Notes: a model not told the origin generated them from the letters alone. Shown: positions 40,100-49,548, numbered from the stretch's first letter. The stretch is DNA of 64,000 bases from UBA5796 sp040752455 (GCA_049324115.1 JBMOMN010000048.1:62001-126000), one strand, 5' to 3'. Program-made: numbers and translations.

Positions 40100-40440
40100 C
40101 CAGTGAGATCACAGAGTCTACAGAGGAAACCTTTTAGGCTCTTCCGTGACAAACGGGAAAGAGCCTAAACACAAAGTAACACGAAGGCTCTCAAAGGGAA
40201 AAAGGCGCCTTGCCGTAAAGATATTCCTTCGTTGACTTTGTGTTCCTTCGTGTTTCAAAAGGTTTTTCCCGTCAAAAACGGGAGAGCCGCCTTTTAAAAT
40301 CTCGGTGCTCTCAGTGCGCTCTGTGGTAAAACGGGTTTCCACCCCACTTAATCCTGAAGAGCCGATTTTACGCAGAACGTCCCGAAGGTTTCCCTGAAAA
40401 AACGTGTTGAGATACTCAAACCTTCGGGACGTTGGGTAAT
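40100..40440. repeat. Nested inverted-repeat block
   Basis: No gene here. Arms nest: CACAGAG (about 40110) answers CTCTGTG (about 40325); AGGCTCTT/AAGAGCCT form a hairpin near 40135-40170; ACACAAAGT with ACGAAGG pair with CCTTCGT and ACTTTGTGT. A separate perfect 16-base hairpin with arm AACGTCCCGAAGGTTT spans 40376-40433. The block looks like repeats inserted into repeats. An AT-rich patch of about 80 bases before the next gene probably holds its promoter. Confidence 0.65.
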
Positions 40441-40527
40441 TCCAACTATTAATACATCATTGACTTTAATAATATTTAACGATATTATGTCATTGTATTA
40501 TTAACCTATCTGAATAGGAGAATAACA

Positions 40528-41223
40528 ATGGCAAACAACTCCCTCGATCCCCTCACCGGCCTGCTCAACCGCAAAGCCTTCGATGAAACCCTGCACGCCA
40601 CTTTTCTCGAAGCCAGCCGGGACGGGACTCCCCTGTCACTGGCCTTCTTCGACCTGGACAACTTCCTGGGCGTCAACCAGACCTTCGGCCACCCCGGCGG
40701 GGATGCGGTGCTCAAAACCGTCGCGGATACCGTCAGCCAGGTGGTCGGCGGGCGCGGACAGGTGGCCCGCTACGGCGGCGACGAGTTCGCGGTCATCTTC
40801 GCCGGGCTGGAGCGTGAACAAGCCTTCTTGATCATGGAACAGGTCCGGGTGGCGGTCGAGTCGCTGAGTCAATTTTCGGAGGGTGAGACGCGGGTCGAGA
40901 CGAAGATCACCATCACGGGCGGCGTGGCTGCCCATCCGATTGACGGGAGCGACGAGAACGAACTCATCCGCAAGGCTGACGGCGCCCTTTACCGGGCCAA
41001 AGTCAACGGGCGCAACAAGATCGCCCTGGCCTACGAGGAGCGCATGATCCCCAAGACCGCCCACTACACCCAGACCCAGCTCGAACGCCTGACCGAACTC
41101 GCCAGCGAACAGGGCGTCAGCGAGGCGGTGCTGCTGCGGGAGGCGCTCGACGACCTGCTGATCAAGTACAAGCACAACTTCCTGTTCTTCGACCAGTTGA
41201 AAGGCAAAACACAGCCCGCCTGA
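40528..41223 (+). CDS. Diguanylate cyclase fused to a ribbon-helix-helix
   Basis: A 231-residue protein. Residues 6-168 are a GGDEF domain, DPLTGLLNRKAF at the start and RYGGDEFAV (81-89) as active site, so it should make cyclic di-GMP. Residues 173-215 (IPKTAHYTQTQLERLTELA, then SEQGVSEAVLLREALDDLL) match a ribbon-helix-helix, a DNA-binding and dimer fold. I see no sensor domain. AGGAG precedes the start. A direct coupling of messenger synthesis to DNA binding is inference. Confidence 0.85.
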   Translation: MANNSLDPLTGLLNRKAFDETLHATFLEASRDGTPLSLAFFDLDNFLGVNQTFGHPGGDAVLKTVADTVSQVVGGRGQVARYGGDEFAVIFAGLEREQAFLIMEQVRVAVESLSQFSEGETRVETKITITGGVAAHPIDGSDENELIRKADGALYRAKVNGRNKIALAYEERMIPKTAHYTQTQLERLTELASEQGVSEAVLLREALDDLLIKYKHNFLFFDQLKGKTQPA

Positions 41224-41268
41224 GTCAGCCCACGGGCATGATATACTCGCCGGAAAGGGACTACTCGA

Positions 41269-41324
41269 GGGTGCGTCGCACCTTTGTACCGGGATCTTGC
41301 CCGGCGTTCAGGTGCGACGCACTC
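41269..41324. repeat. Inverted repeat upstream of the thioesterase
   Basis: GTGCGTCGCACCT (41271-41283) and AGGTGCGACGCAC (41310-41322) pair, with CCGGG/CCCGG as an inner stem. It is a dispersed palindrome or a leader hairpin. Confidence 0.6.
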
Positions 41325-41359
41325 GCGCGGTTCTGAAACCATTTCTGGACGGTATCTGC

Positions 41360-41824
41360 ATGGAAAAACAACCCAACTCGCGCCTGTGCTTCGTCTGCGG
41401 CGTCGAAAACCCGGTAGGCCTGCATCTCAAAATCTACCTGACCGGCCCCGGCGAGATCGAAACCTCCTACACCGCCCCCGAACATTTCCAGGGGTATCCC
41501 GGCGTGCTGCACGGCGGGATCGTCGCTGCCCTGCTCGACGAGATCAGCGGTCGGGCACTGATGGGCGACCCGTCGGCGCCACGCTTCATGTTCACCGGCA
41601 AACTCGAAGTGCGATACCGCAAGAATGTCCCGGTCGGCGTACCGCTCAGGATCGTCGGCAAGGCGCTCAAATCCCGCAGCAAGATGGGCGAAGGCTGGGC
41701 TGGCATCTATGACCCCGACGGCACCCTGCTGGCCGAAGCCACCGCCCTGCACATCGACGTCCCCCGGGATACATTCGATATGAGCAGACTCGAAGAACTC
41801 GGCTGGAAAGTCTACCCGGATTGA
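41360..41824 (+). CDS. Hotdog-fold thioesterase (PaaI/YiiD-like)
   Basis: A 154-residue hotdog thioesterase. CFVCGVENPVGLH is the opening of this subfamily, and GVLHGGIVAALLDE (about 48-61) is the PaaI-type active-site helix with His-Gly-Gly. The acyl-CoA substrate is not known. I use ATG 41360, since the earlier frame runs through the inverted repeat. It stands between two repeats. Confidence 0.88.
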   Translation: MEKQPNSRLCFVCGVENPVGLHLKIYLTGPGEIETSYTAPEHFQGYPGVLHGGIVAALLDEISGRALMGDPSAPRFMFTGKLEVRYRKNVPVGVPLRIVGKALKSRSKMGEGWAGIYDPDGTLLAEATALHIDVPRDTFDMSRLEELGWKVYPD

Positions 41825-41830
41825 GTTAAG

Positions 41831-41910
41831 TCTGGCATTACGAGCGAGCGGTTGCCGAGCGAAGTAATCCCCTCGGCAACGGGAGACTGCTTCGTCCCTC
41901 GCAGTGACAA
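41831..41910. mobile_element. MITE-like element, copy 3
   Basis: A diverged copy of the 11782 and 15181 elements: outer words GGCATTACGAGCGAG and CTCGCAGTGAC, inner GAAGTAATCCC and GACTGCTTCG. It starts seven bases after the thioesterase stop. Its right end adds GTGACA just upstream of a -10 box. Confidence 0.6.
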
Positions 41911-41913
41911 CCG

Positions 41914-41941
41914 CAGGCATCCTGTATAATAAGGATGCCTG
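41914..41941 (+). promoter_or_regulatory. -10 box inside a perfect hairpin
   Basis: CAGGCATCCT and AGGATGCCTG are exact complements around eight bases that contain TATAAT (41925-41930). Such an arrangement could be an operator for the hydroxylase FAD subunit that starts at 41964. GTGACA is a possible but badly spaced -35. Confidence 0.5.
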
Positions 41942-41963
41942 TTCGATTCCCGTTTGGAGTAGC

Positions 41964-42725
41964 ATGATCAAAACCTATCACCGCCCGAAAACCCTCGAAG
42001 AAGCCCTGTCCCTGCTCACCGAGCCAGATGCCATTCCCCTCGGCGGCGGGACGCTGGTCAACACGCCCGCCTTCGAAGACCGCACCGTAGCCGTTGTGGA
42101 TTTGCAGGATTTGGGATTGGATCAGATCCAATCCGTCGGCCACACCCTCGAAATCGGCGCGACCGTCAGCCTCCAGCGTCTCCTCGACGAAAGCGGACTC
42201 CCCCCCGGCCTGCTCCAGGCCATCCGGCTGGAAGCGCCCCTCAACCTCCGCAACCAGGCCACCGCCGCCGGGACGCTGGTCGCCGCGGATGGACGTTCGA
42301 CTTTCACCGCGGCACTATTGGCGTTGGACGCGAAAGTGACAGTCATCAGTGACCAGTCTTCAGTGATCAGTCTGGGTGATTTCCTTCCATTGCGCCCTGA
42401 GAATCTGCGCGGCAAGTTGATCACCAAAATCGAGCTTCCCGCCAACGTCAAATTCGCCTTCGAAGCCGTCTCCCGCACCCCGGCGGACAAGCCCATCGTC
42501 TGCGCCGCGCTCTGCCAGTGGCCCGGCGGGCGGACCCGCCTCGCCTTGGGCGGCTGGGGCAAGTCCCCGCTCCTGGCCATGGACGGACTCGACCCCACCG
42601 GCCTCGACTCCGCGGCCCGCAACGCCTTCCACGAAGCCGCCGACGACTTCGCCTCCGCCGCCTACCGCATGGACGTGGCCGCCACGCTGGCGAAGCGCTG
42701 CCTGGCACAGATCACGAATGAATAA
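41964..42725 (+). CDS. Molybdenum hydroxylase FAD subunit, YgfM-like
   Basis: A 253-residue FAD-binding subunit of the xanthine dehydrogenase family. It opens with YHRPKTLEEALSLL and the FAD phosphate loop AIPLGGGTLVNT; a second FAD motif, normally GT-rich, is QATAAGTLVAADG. It would pass electrons between the Fe-S domain of the 52874 gene and an acceptor. It most resembles YgfM/selenate-reductase-type FAD subunits. A repeat insert at 42340-42375 gives VISDQSSVISLG. AGG-type site TTGGAGT precedes ATG. Confidence 0.85.
   Translation: MIKTYHRPKTLEEALSLLTEPDAIPLGGGTLVNTPAFEDRTVAVVDLQDLGLDQIQSVGHTLEIGATVSLQRLLDESGLPPGLLQAIRLEAPLNLRNQATAAGTLVAADGRSTFTAALLALDAKVTVISDQSSVISLGDFLPLRPENLRGKLITKIELPANVKFAFEAVSRTPADKPIVCAALCQWPGGRTRLALGGWGKSPLLAMDGLDPTGLDSAARNAFHEAADDFASAAYRMDVAATLAKRCLAQITNE
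42340..42375. repeat. CAGT/ATCAGT repeat inside the FAD subunit
   Basis: Words ATCAGTGACCAGT and CAGTGATCAGT repeat in frame. The same words open the insert in the XdhD-like gene at 53356. Confidence 0.65.
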
Positions 42726-42731
42726 AAGGCC

Positions 42732-42863
42732 ATGACCGAAATGCAGGAAGAACTGGAAACCATGTTTGGCCGAAAGGTGGATCTGGTCGAAAAGGAAGCT
42801 CTTCGCAACCCCTACCGGCGGCACTCCATTTTAACCAAACGGGAAATACTCTATGCTTTGTAG
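42732..42863 (+). pseudogene. C-terminal relic of an MNT nucleotidyltransferase
   Basis: Forty-three codons beginning MTEMQEELETMFGRKVDLVE and ending RREHS-like RRHSILTKREILYAL match the end of MNT nucleotidyltransferases but lack the GS...DxD active site. After the TAG the same frame goes on with LIPQLEAILPPPPKE, so a longer gene was cut. It is probably the remnant of an MNT/HEPN pair. Confidence 0.65.
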
Positions 42864-42992
42864 TTGATCCCGCAACTGGAAGCCATCCTGCCGCCCCCAC
42901 CCAAAGAATAATGTTTGTTTTCAATCAAAATTCAAAATTAGTGGCAGGTTAGTCTAAACGACTATCAAACCATCGAACAAGGAAACCACCTC

Positions 42993-45890
42993 ATGTCCTT
43001 CACCCTCCTCACCAACACCCACATCCCCGAACTCAATGCCACGGTCAAACTCTATACCCACGACAAGACCGGGGCGCGGCTTTTATCGGTGCTCAACGAC
43101 GACGAGAACAAGGTCTTCGGCATCACCTTCCGCACGCCGCCGCAGACATCCAACGGCATCGCCCACATCATGGAACATTCCGTGCTGTGCGGCTCGCGCA
43201 AGTACCCGGTCAAGGAGCCGTTCATCGAGCTGGCCAAAGGCTCGCTCAACACCTTCCTGAACGCCTTCACCTATCCCGACAAGACCTGCTACCCGGTCGC
43301 CAGCCAGAACTTGCAGGATTTCTACAACCTGATTGACGTGTACCTCGACGCGGTCTTCTACCCGCTCATCCCAGAGCACACCCTCCGGCAGGAGGGATGG
43401 CATTATGAACTCGACTCGCCCGACGCGCCGTTGACCTTCAAGGGCGTGGTCTTCAACGAGATGAAGGGCGCCCTCTCCTCCCCGGACGATCTGCTGGGTG
43501 AGGTCTCCCAGCAGTCGCTCTACCCCGATACCCCCTACGGACTTAACTCCGGCGGCGACCCGGCCGTCATCCCCGACCTGACCTACGCCGAGTTCAAGGC
43601 TTTCCACGAGACGTATTACCACCCGTCGAACTCGTACATCTACTTCTGCGGCGACGACCCCGAAGACGAGCGCCTGCGCCTGATGGATAAATGGCTGGAG
43701 GCTTTCGAGCGCAAGGACGCCCAATCGAGCCTGCCGCTCCAGCCGCGCTGGACCGAGCCGAAGCTGGTCGTCAAGCCCTACGACTCCGGCGATTCGCCCG
43801 ACGCCAAAGCCTACATCACCGTCAACTGGCTGCTCGACGAGCCGACCGACATCGAGGCCACGATGGGACTTTCCATCCTGTCGCACGTGCTTCTGGCCAC
43901 CCCGGCCTCGCCGCTCAAGAAGGCCCTGACCGACTCCGGCCTGGGCGAGGACGTCACCGGCGGCTACACCGAAGACCTGCGCCAGGGATACTTTTCAGCC
44001 GGGATGCAGGGCGTCGAAACGGCGAACCTGCCCAAAGTCCAGGGAGTGATCGAGAAGACGCTCGAACGGCTGGCGCGCGAGGGCATTGATCCCGATACGG
44101 TCGCGGCCTCGCTCAATACCATCGAATTCCGCCTGCGCGAGCAGAATACCGGACGTTTCCCGCGCGGCCTGTTCCTGATGCTCAACGCCCTGTCCACCTG
44201 GCTCTACGGCGGCGACCCGATCGCAGCCATCGCCTTCGAGAAACCGTTATCCGCCATCAAGGACAAAGCCGCCGCCGGGCGCTATTTCGAGGGCCTGATC
44301 GAAAAGTACCTGCTCGCCAACCCGCACCGCACCACAATTCATCTTGTCCCTGACCCGGAGGAAGGCAAACGGATCGCCGAAGCCGAAACGGCCCGGCTGG
44401 AAAAAGCCAGGGCCGCCATGTCGCCCGCCGACTTGCAAAAGGTGATCGAGACCGCCGCCGAACTCAAGCTCCGCCAGGAAACGCCCGACAGCCCCGAAGC
44501 CCTGGCGACCATCCCCTCGCTGGCGCTCGAAGACCTGGAGCGGGAAAACAAGCTCATCCCGCGGGAAGTCCGCACGCTGGGCGCTACCCGGGTGCTCTTC
44601 CACGACCTGTTCACCAACGGGATCGTCTACCTGAACCTGGGCTTCGACCTGCACGGCCTGCCCGCCGACCTGCTGCCGTTCATGGGCCTGTTCGGGCGGG
44701 CGCTGCTGCAAATGGGCACGGCAACGCAAGATTACGTCCAACTGACCCAGCGCATCGGGCGCGAGACCGGCGGCATCGGCTCCGGCACGCTGACCTCCAC
44801 CATCCGCGAGAGCAGCGATTCGGCCCTGTGGTTCTTCCTGAGCGGCAAGGCGGTCACGTCCCAGGCCGGGGAATTGCTCGCCATCCTGAAAGACGTGCTG
44901 CTGACCGCCAACCTGGACAACCGCGAACGCTTCAAACAGATCGCGCTCGAGGAAAAAGCCGGGGCGGAATCCGGGCTGATCCCCGGCGGGCACGCGGTGG
45001 TCAACCGCCGCCTGCGCGCCCGTTTCAGCGAGGCCGATTGGGTCGCGGAGCAGATCAACGGCCTCGACAACCTGTTCTTCGTCCGCAAACTGGTCGAAGA
45101 GATCGAGAAAGACTGGCCCGCGGTGCTGGAAAAGCTGGAGACGGTCCGCCGCCTGCTCATCAACCGGAAGGCGATGATCGTCAACGTGACCCTCGACGCC
45201 GACTCCTTCGCAGCCTTCTCCCCGCAGCTTGCCACCTTCATCGACGCGTTGCCTGCCCGCGAGTTCGAACCGTCCGCTTTCATCCGTGAATCCGTGATAA
45301 AGTCCGCTGAGGGTCTCACCATCCCCGCCCAGGTCAACTACGTCGGCAAGGGCGCAAACCTGTTCAAGCTCGGCTACGAGCCGCATGGCTCGATCAACGT
45401 GATCCACAACTACCTCGGCACCACCTGGCTGTGGGAAAAGGTCCGGGTGCAGGGCGGCGCGTATGGCGGGATGAGCGCCTTCGACCCGAACTCCGGGGTC
45501 TGGACTTACCTGTCGTACCGGGACCCAAACCTGTTGTCCACGCTGGACAACTACGACGCCACGGCGAAATTCCTGCGCGACCTCGACCTGAGCCGCGAGG
45601 AGCTGGCCAAGTCCATCATCGGCACCATCGGCGACTTCGACGCCTACCTGCTGCCGGACGCCAAAGGCTATACCTCGATGGTGCGCTACCTGACCCATTA
45701 CACCGACGAAGAACGCCAGCGCATCCGTGAAGAAGTGCTCGGCACGACCGTGGCAGATTTCAAATCCTTTGCCCGCGTGCTCGAAGAAGTTGCCCGGCAG
45801 GGCGAGGTGGTCGTGATGGGATCGGCGGAAGCCATCCAGAAAGCCAACAAGGGAAAAGAGGGCTGGCTGGAGGTCAAGAAAGTGCTCTAA
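42993..45890 (+). CDS. M16C metalloprotease, PreP-like
   Basis: A 965-residue zinc peptidase of the inverzincin group. The inverted zinc motif HIMEH is in GIAHIMEHSVLCGSRKYP (about residues 56-74), and the set of four M16 domains gives the length of PreP/Cym1 and bacterial homologues. It would degrade free peptides in a closed chamber. The C-terminal half has RVQGGAYGGMSAFDPNSG, a conserved substrate-binding patch. AAGGAAA precedes ATG. The stop overlaps the next start (TAATG). Confidence 0.92.
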   Translation: MSFTLLTNTHIPELNATVKLYTHDKTGARLLSVLNDDENKVFGITFRTPPQTSNGIAHIMEHSVLCGSRKYPVKEPFIELAKGSLNTFLNAFTYPDKTCYPVASQNLQDFYNLIDVYLDAVFYPLIPEHTLRQEGWHYELDSPDAPLTFKGVVFNEMKGALSSPDDLLGEVSQQSLYPDTPYGLNSGGDPAVIPDLTYAEFKAFHETYYHPSNSYIYFCGDDPEDERLRLMDKWLEAFERKDAQSSLPLQPRWTEPKLVVKPYDSGDSPDAKAYITVNWLLDEPTDIEATMGLSILSHVLLATPASPLKKALTDSGLGEDVTGGYTEDLRQGYFSAGMQGVETANLPKVQGVIEKTLERLAREGIDPDTVAASLNTIEFRLREQNTGRFPRGLFLMLNALSTWLYGGDPIAAIAFEKPLSAIKDKAAAGRYFEGLIEKYLLANPHRTTIHLVPDPEEGKRIAEAETARLEKARAAMSPADLQKVIETAAELKLRQETPDSPEALATIPSLALEDLERENKLIPREVRTLGATRVLFHDLFTNGIVYLNLGFDLHGLPADLLPFMGLFGRALLQMGTATQDYVQLTQRIGRETGGIGSGTLTSTIRESSDSALWFFLSGKAVTSQAGELLAILKDVLLTANLDNRERFKQIALEEKAGAESGLIPGGHAVVNRRLRARFSEADWVAEQINGLDNLFFVRKLVEEIEKDWPAVLEKLETVRRLLINRKAMIVNVTLDADSFAAFSPQLATFIDALPAREFEPSAFIRESVIKSAEGLTIPAQVNYVGKGANLFKLGYEPHGSINVIHNYLGTTWLWEKVRVQGGAYGGMSAFDPNSGVWTYLSYRDPNLLSTLDNYDATAKFLRDLDLSREELAKSIIGTIGDFDAYLLPDAKGYTSMVRYLTHYTDEERQRIREEVLGTTVADFKSFARVLEEVARQGEVVVMGSAEAIQKANKGKEGWLEVKKVL

Positions 45891-48800
45891 TGTCCCGCCG
45901 CGTGTGGTTGTTCGGCACGCTCCGCATCGAGCAAGACGACCGGCCGTTGACGCCTGGCGGCAAACCGGCCGGTCTTTTCGCGTATCTCGCCCTCCACCCT
46001 GGGCAGCCGCACCGCCGCGAACGGCTGGCCGACCTGTTCTTCCCCGACGCCTTGCCCGAACGCGCCGGACGCAACCTGTCGGCCTTGCTCTACCGCCTGC
46101 GCCAGTCGCTCGGACCGGGCTGGCTGGACGCGGACGACGAACGCGTGGCCCTGCGCCCCGGCCCCGACCTGTGGGTGGACGCGCGGGAATTCGAGGCTCT
46201 GGCCGGCTCGAACGACCCGGACGCCCGGCGGCGGGCCATCGCCCTCTACCACGACGACCTGCTCCCCGAAATTTACGACGATTGGATCTTGCCGCTCCGC
46301 GTTGCGCTGCGCGAACGCTTCCTTCACGTCTGCGCCCAACTCGCCCAGGACGCCGAAACCGGCGGCCATCCCGAACGCGCCTTCGATTATTACCACCGCC
46401 TGGTCTTTGCCGAGCCGCTCGACGACGAGTCCCAGCGCGGCCTGATGCGCGTCTACGCCCGGATGGGGCGGTATGCGGCCGCGCTCCAGCAGTACGAGCG
46501 CTTCCGGCAACTACTCGAAGATGAGTTGGGCGCCCGCCCCTCGCCGGAAACGCAGCGCCTGGCTGAACAAATCCGGGCCGAGCACCTGGCGCAAGAGACG
46601 GGGGCCGCCGAAGAAAAGCCGTTCATCGGACGCAGGCGCGAGCGCTCCCGGCTGATCGAACTCGTCGAGCAGGGACAGAACGGGCGCGGCGGGATCGTCC
46701 TGGTCGAGGGCGAGGCGGGCCTCGGCAAAACGAGCCTGCTCGAAAAGGTCGGCGAGGGCGCGGCCTGGCGGGGAGTCTCCGTCGTGTGGGGGCGGGCGCG
46801 GGAACTGACCGGCGTCACCCCCTGCGCGCCGCTCGACGAGGCGTTTCGCGCCGCCTGCGCGGGGCCGCGCAGCGATCAGTTGCGCGCCCGCCTTGCGTTG
46901 CCGGTCGCCGAAACGCTCGCCGGGCTGGAGCCGCGGCTGCGGACCGGAACCCCTCTCAAAACCACGAATCCGCCCGCCCTGGCGAGCGCGCTCGCCGAAG
47001 GTCTGTGCGCCCTGTCAGGCATTACCCCGCACCTGTTCATCCTCGACGACGTGCAGTGGGCGGAGGCGACCTTCTGGGACGCGCTGCTGGAACTGGCCCC
47101 AAAAATCGAAACCCAGCGCCTGCTCGTCCTGCTCGCCTACCGCGTGGACGAAGTACGCGCCGACGCCGCAACCTGGCGCGCCCTGCGTCGCCTCGACCGT
47201 GAGTTTGCCCCGCCCCGCCTGTCGCTGGACGGCCTGAACGAGGCGGAATGCGTCGAACTGGCCCGCACCCTGGGGCGGACGGTTGACGAGACGACCGCCC
47301 GCGATCTTCGCCAACAGACGAACGGCAATCCCCTGTTCGTGACGAACGTCCTGGAAACCGGCTCCACCGCCGCCACGCTGGCCGACCTGTTGTCTCGCCG
47401 CGTGGCGCGTCTGGGCCAGATCGAGCGGGAGGTCCTGGAAGCGGGCGCGGCCCTGGGACGGGAGTTTTCGCACGGGGCGTGGCAGGCCCTGGCCGGCGCG
47501 CCGGTGCTGGAAGCGATCCCCGCCCTCGTCGCGGCGCGGTTCATCCGTGAGACCGCGAGCGGCTACCAGTTCGAACACGACCTGACCCGCGAATATATTT
47601 ACAACGCCATCCTGCCGGAACGCCGCCGCGAATGGCATCGCCGCGCCGGTGAGGTGCTGGCCCAGGAACGCGCCGAGCCGGGCGTGCTGGCCTGGCATTT
47701 CGTGCAGGCGGAAGCCTGGCGTGAGGCGGTCCGCTTTTACCGCGAGGCGGGCGAACGGGCCGCGAACGCCTTCGCCTACGAAACTGCCCTGGCGTACTTT
47801 GGACACGGCCAGGCCCTGCTCCCGCGCCTGGACGCGCCCCAGGACGAAACGATCGCCCTGCTCGTCCGGCGGCAACGCGTCTACCGCGTCACCGTCCAGA
47901 AGGGGGAGTGGCGCGCCACCGTGGACCAGCTCGAAAGCGCGGCATCCGCCGCGGACGACCGCGCCGCGCTGCTCGAAGCCTTGCAGGCCCGGGTCTCGCT
48001 CGGCGTGCTGGAGGCAGATTGGGCCGCGATGCTGGATGCAGCCCGGCGCGCCGTCGCGCTCGCCCAGGAGGACGCCAACCCTAACGCCGAAGCGCGGGTA
48101 CGGGCCGAACTCGGCTGGCACCTCGCCGACATGCTCGGCAGGCCGCACGAGGCCCTGCCGCACCTGGAACGCGCCGCAGCCCTGGCCGAACAACTCGGCG
48201 ACACCTCCCTCCGGCTCGAAACGCTGGGACATCTCGCCTTCGCCCAGCGGATCACCGGCGGGACCCTCTCCGCCCGCGCGACGGCGGAACTTGCCCTCCA
48301 AATCGCCAACTCACGCGGCGGTCTGCTCCAGGGCAAAGCGGGCGCGTTGGAAATCCTGGGGCAGGTCGAGATTGACCTCGCCCGCTGGCAGTCCGCGTAT
48401 GAGATCATGGGTGAGTTCACCCAACTGGCGCTTGACCTGAAAGACCGCTGGCTCGCGGGCCAGGGGCTGTTCAACCAGGCGTTCATCGCGGCCCACAGCG
48501 GGAGGCACGCAGACGCCCGGCACGCCATCCAGTCGCTCAAGTCGCTCCTCGCCGAAGCGGGCATCGGCCCGCCGGAGGACCACTGGATGTGGGCCGAAGC
48601 CCTGAACGCCAACGCCCTCACGCTGGCGGGCGACCTGGAACAGGCCGAATGTTCCCTCGACTCGTTGCGGGCCTGGATGGATACGAAAACCGGCGGCCGG
48701 CCGCTCCTGCTGGCGCTGACGGCGCTGGGACGGCTGCGCCTCGCGCAAAATCGCCCTGACGACGCGCGCGTTGCATTGACACGTGCGCTCGACGTATGGA

Positions 48801-49438
48801 AACAATCAGGCGGGACAATCGAAGTGGCCCCGCTGCTGCTTCACGCCCTCGCTTCATCCCGGACCTCGGACCTGGTCGCCGCGACTGCGAGTCTGCGCCA
48901 CGCTGAGAGCGTGTTGGAAGGCACACAGGTTGCGGCGCACAATGTCCTGCTGCATATTGCGCGCTACGAACTGACCGGCGATCCGCGCCATTTGCGCGCC
49001 GCCCGCGACGAAATCCAGCGCCAGGCCGCGCTTTTCACCGATGACGCTCTTCGGGCCGCTTTCCTGGAGGGGGTCGCCCTCCATCGCGAGATCGAGGCCC
49101 GGTGGCAGGCTCTCCATCCACCGCCTCCCCGGCTGACGGTCCGGCTCGCCCGCGCCGAAACACCTCTCGGCAAGCCGCTGCGCGAGGCCGATTTCGTCCC
49201 CGTCCAATGGACCGTGGACGCGGGAGAAGCGGATGGGGAATTCCTCCGCCGCTACGGGAAAGCCGCGTTGCGGCGTCACCGCCTGGCGCGTTTGATCCGC
49301 GAGGCGCACGAACAAGACGCCGCCCCCACCGACGCAGACCTGGCGGGCGCGCTGGGCGTCAACGTCCGAACCATCGAGCGCGACATCGCCGCCTTGATTG
49401 CCGAGGGACACAAGGCCAGGACGCGCAAACGAAAATAA
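45890..49438 (+). CDS. BTAD-AAA-TPR transcription regulator with a C-terminal HTH
   Basis: An 1182-residue SARP/LAL-like regulator. It has an OmpR-type winged helix (about 1-95), a BTAD domain (about 97-235), an AAA/NTPase domain with Walker A GEAGLGKTS (about 275-283) and Walker B LFILDDVQWAEA (about 382), a long TPR-like helical array (about 600-1080), and a second helix-turn-helix at about 1127-1177 (DADLAGALGVNVRTIERDIAAL). Two DNA-binding ends in one chain are unusual. It overlaps the protease gene and precedes a small gene and a secreted protein, which may be its targets. Confidence 0.88.
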   Translation: MSRRVWLFGTLRIEQDDRPLTPGGKPAGLFAYLALHPGQPHRRERLADLFFPDALPERAGRNLSALLYRLRQSLGPGWLDADDERVALRPGPDLWVDAREFEALAGSNDPDARRRAIALYHDDLLPEIYDDWILPLRVALRERFLHVCAQLAQDAETGGHPERAFDYYHRLVFAEPLDDESQRGLMRVYARMGRYAAALQQYERFRQLLEDELGARPSPETQRLAEQIRAEHLAQETGAAEEKPFIGRRRERSRLIELVEQGQNGRGGIVLVEGEAGLGKTSLLEKVGEGAAWRGVSVVWGRARELTGVTPCAPLDEAFRAACAGPRSDQLRARLALPVAETLAGLEPRLRTGTPLKTTNPPALASALAEGLCALSGITPHLFILDDVQWAEATFWDALLELAPKIETQRLLVLLAYRVDEVRADAATWRALRRLDREFAPPRLSLDGLNEAECVELARTLGRTVDETTARDLRQQTNGNPLFVTNVLETGSTAATLADLLSRRVARLGQIEREVLEAGAALGREFSHGAWQALAGAPVLEAIPALVAARFIRETASGYQFEHDLTREYIYNAILPERRREWHRRAGEVLAQERAEPGVLAWHFVQAEAWREAVRFYREAGERAANAFAYETALAYFGHGQALLPRLDAPQDETIALLVRRQRVYRVTVQKGEWRATVDQLESAASAADDRAALLEALQARVSLGVLEADWAAMLDAARRAVALAQEDANPNAEARVRAELGWHLADMLGRPHEALPHLERAAALAEQLGDTSLRLETLGHLAFAQRITGGTLSARATAELALQIANSRGGLLQGKAGALEILGQVEIDLARWQSAYEIMGEFTQLALDLKDRWLAGQGLFNQAFIAAHSGRHADARHAIQSLKSLLAEAGIGPPEDHWMWAEALNANALTLAGDLEQAECSLDSLRAWMDTKTGGRPLLLALTALGRLRLAQNRPDDARVALTRALDVWKQSGGTIEVAPLLLHALASSRTSDLVAATASLRHAESVLEGTQVAAHNVLLHIARYELTGDPRHLRAARDEIQRQAALFTDDALRAAFLEGVALHREIEARWQALHPPPPRLTVRLARAETPLGKPLREADFVPVQWTVDAGEADGEFLRRYGKAALRRHRLARLIREAHEQDAAPTDADLAGALGVNVRTIERDIAALIAEGHKARTRKRK

Positions 49439-49548
49439 CCCATCCATCAACTTCTTACGCGAAAATGTCGGGATACCCCGGCATTTTTCTTTTCCGCGTG
49501 ACAGGCGTGTGACGCGCTCGTGCTATCTTCTTCCCAGATCGGAGAGTA

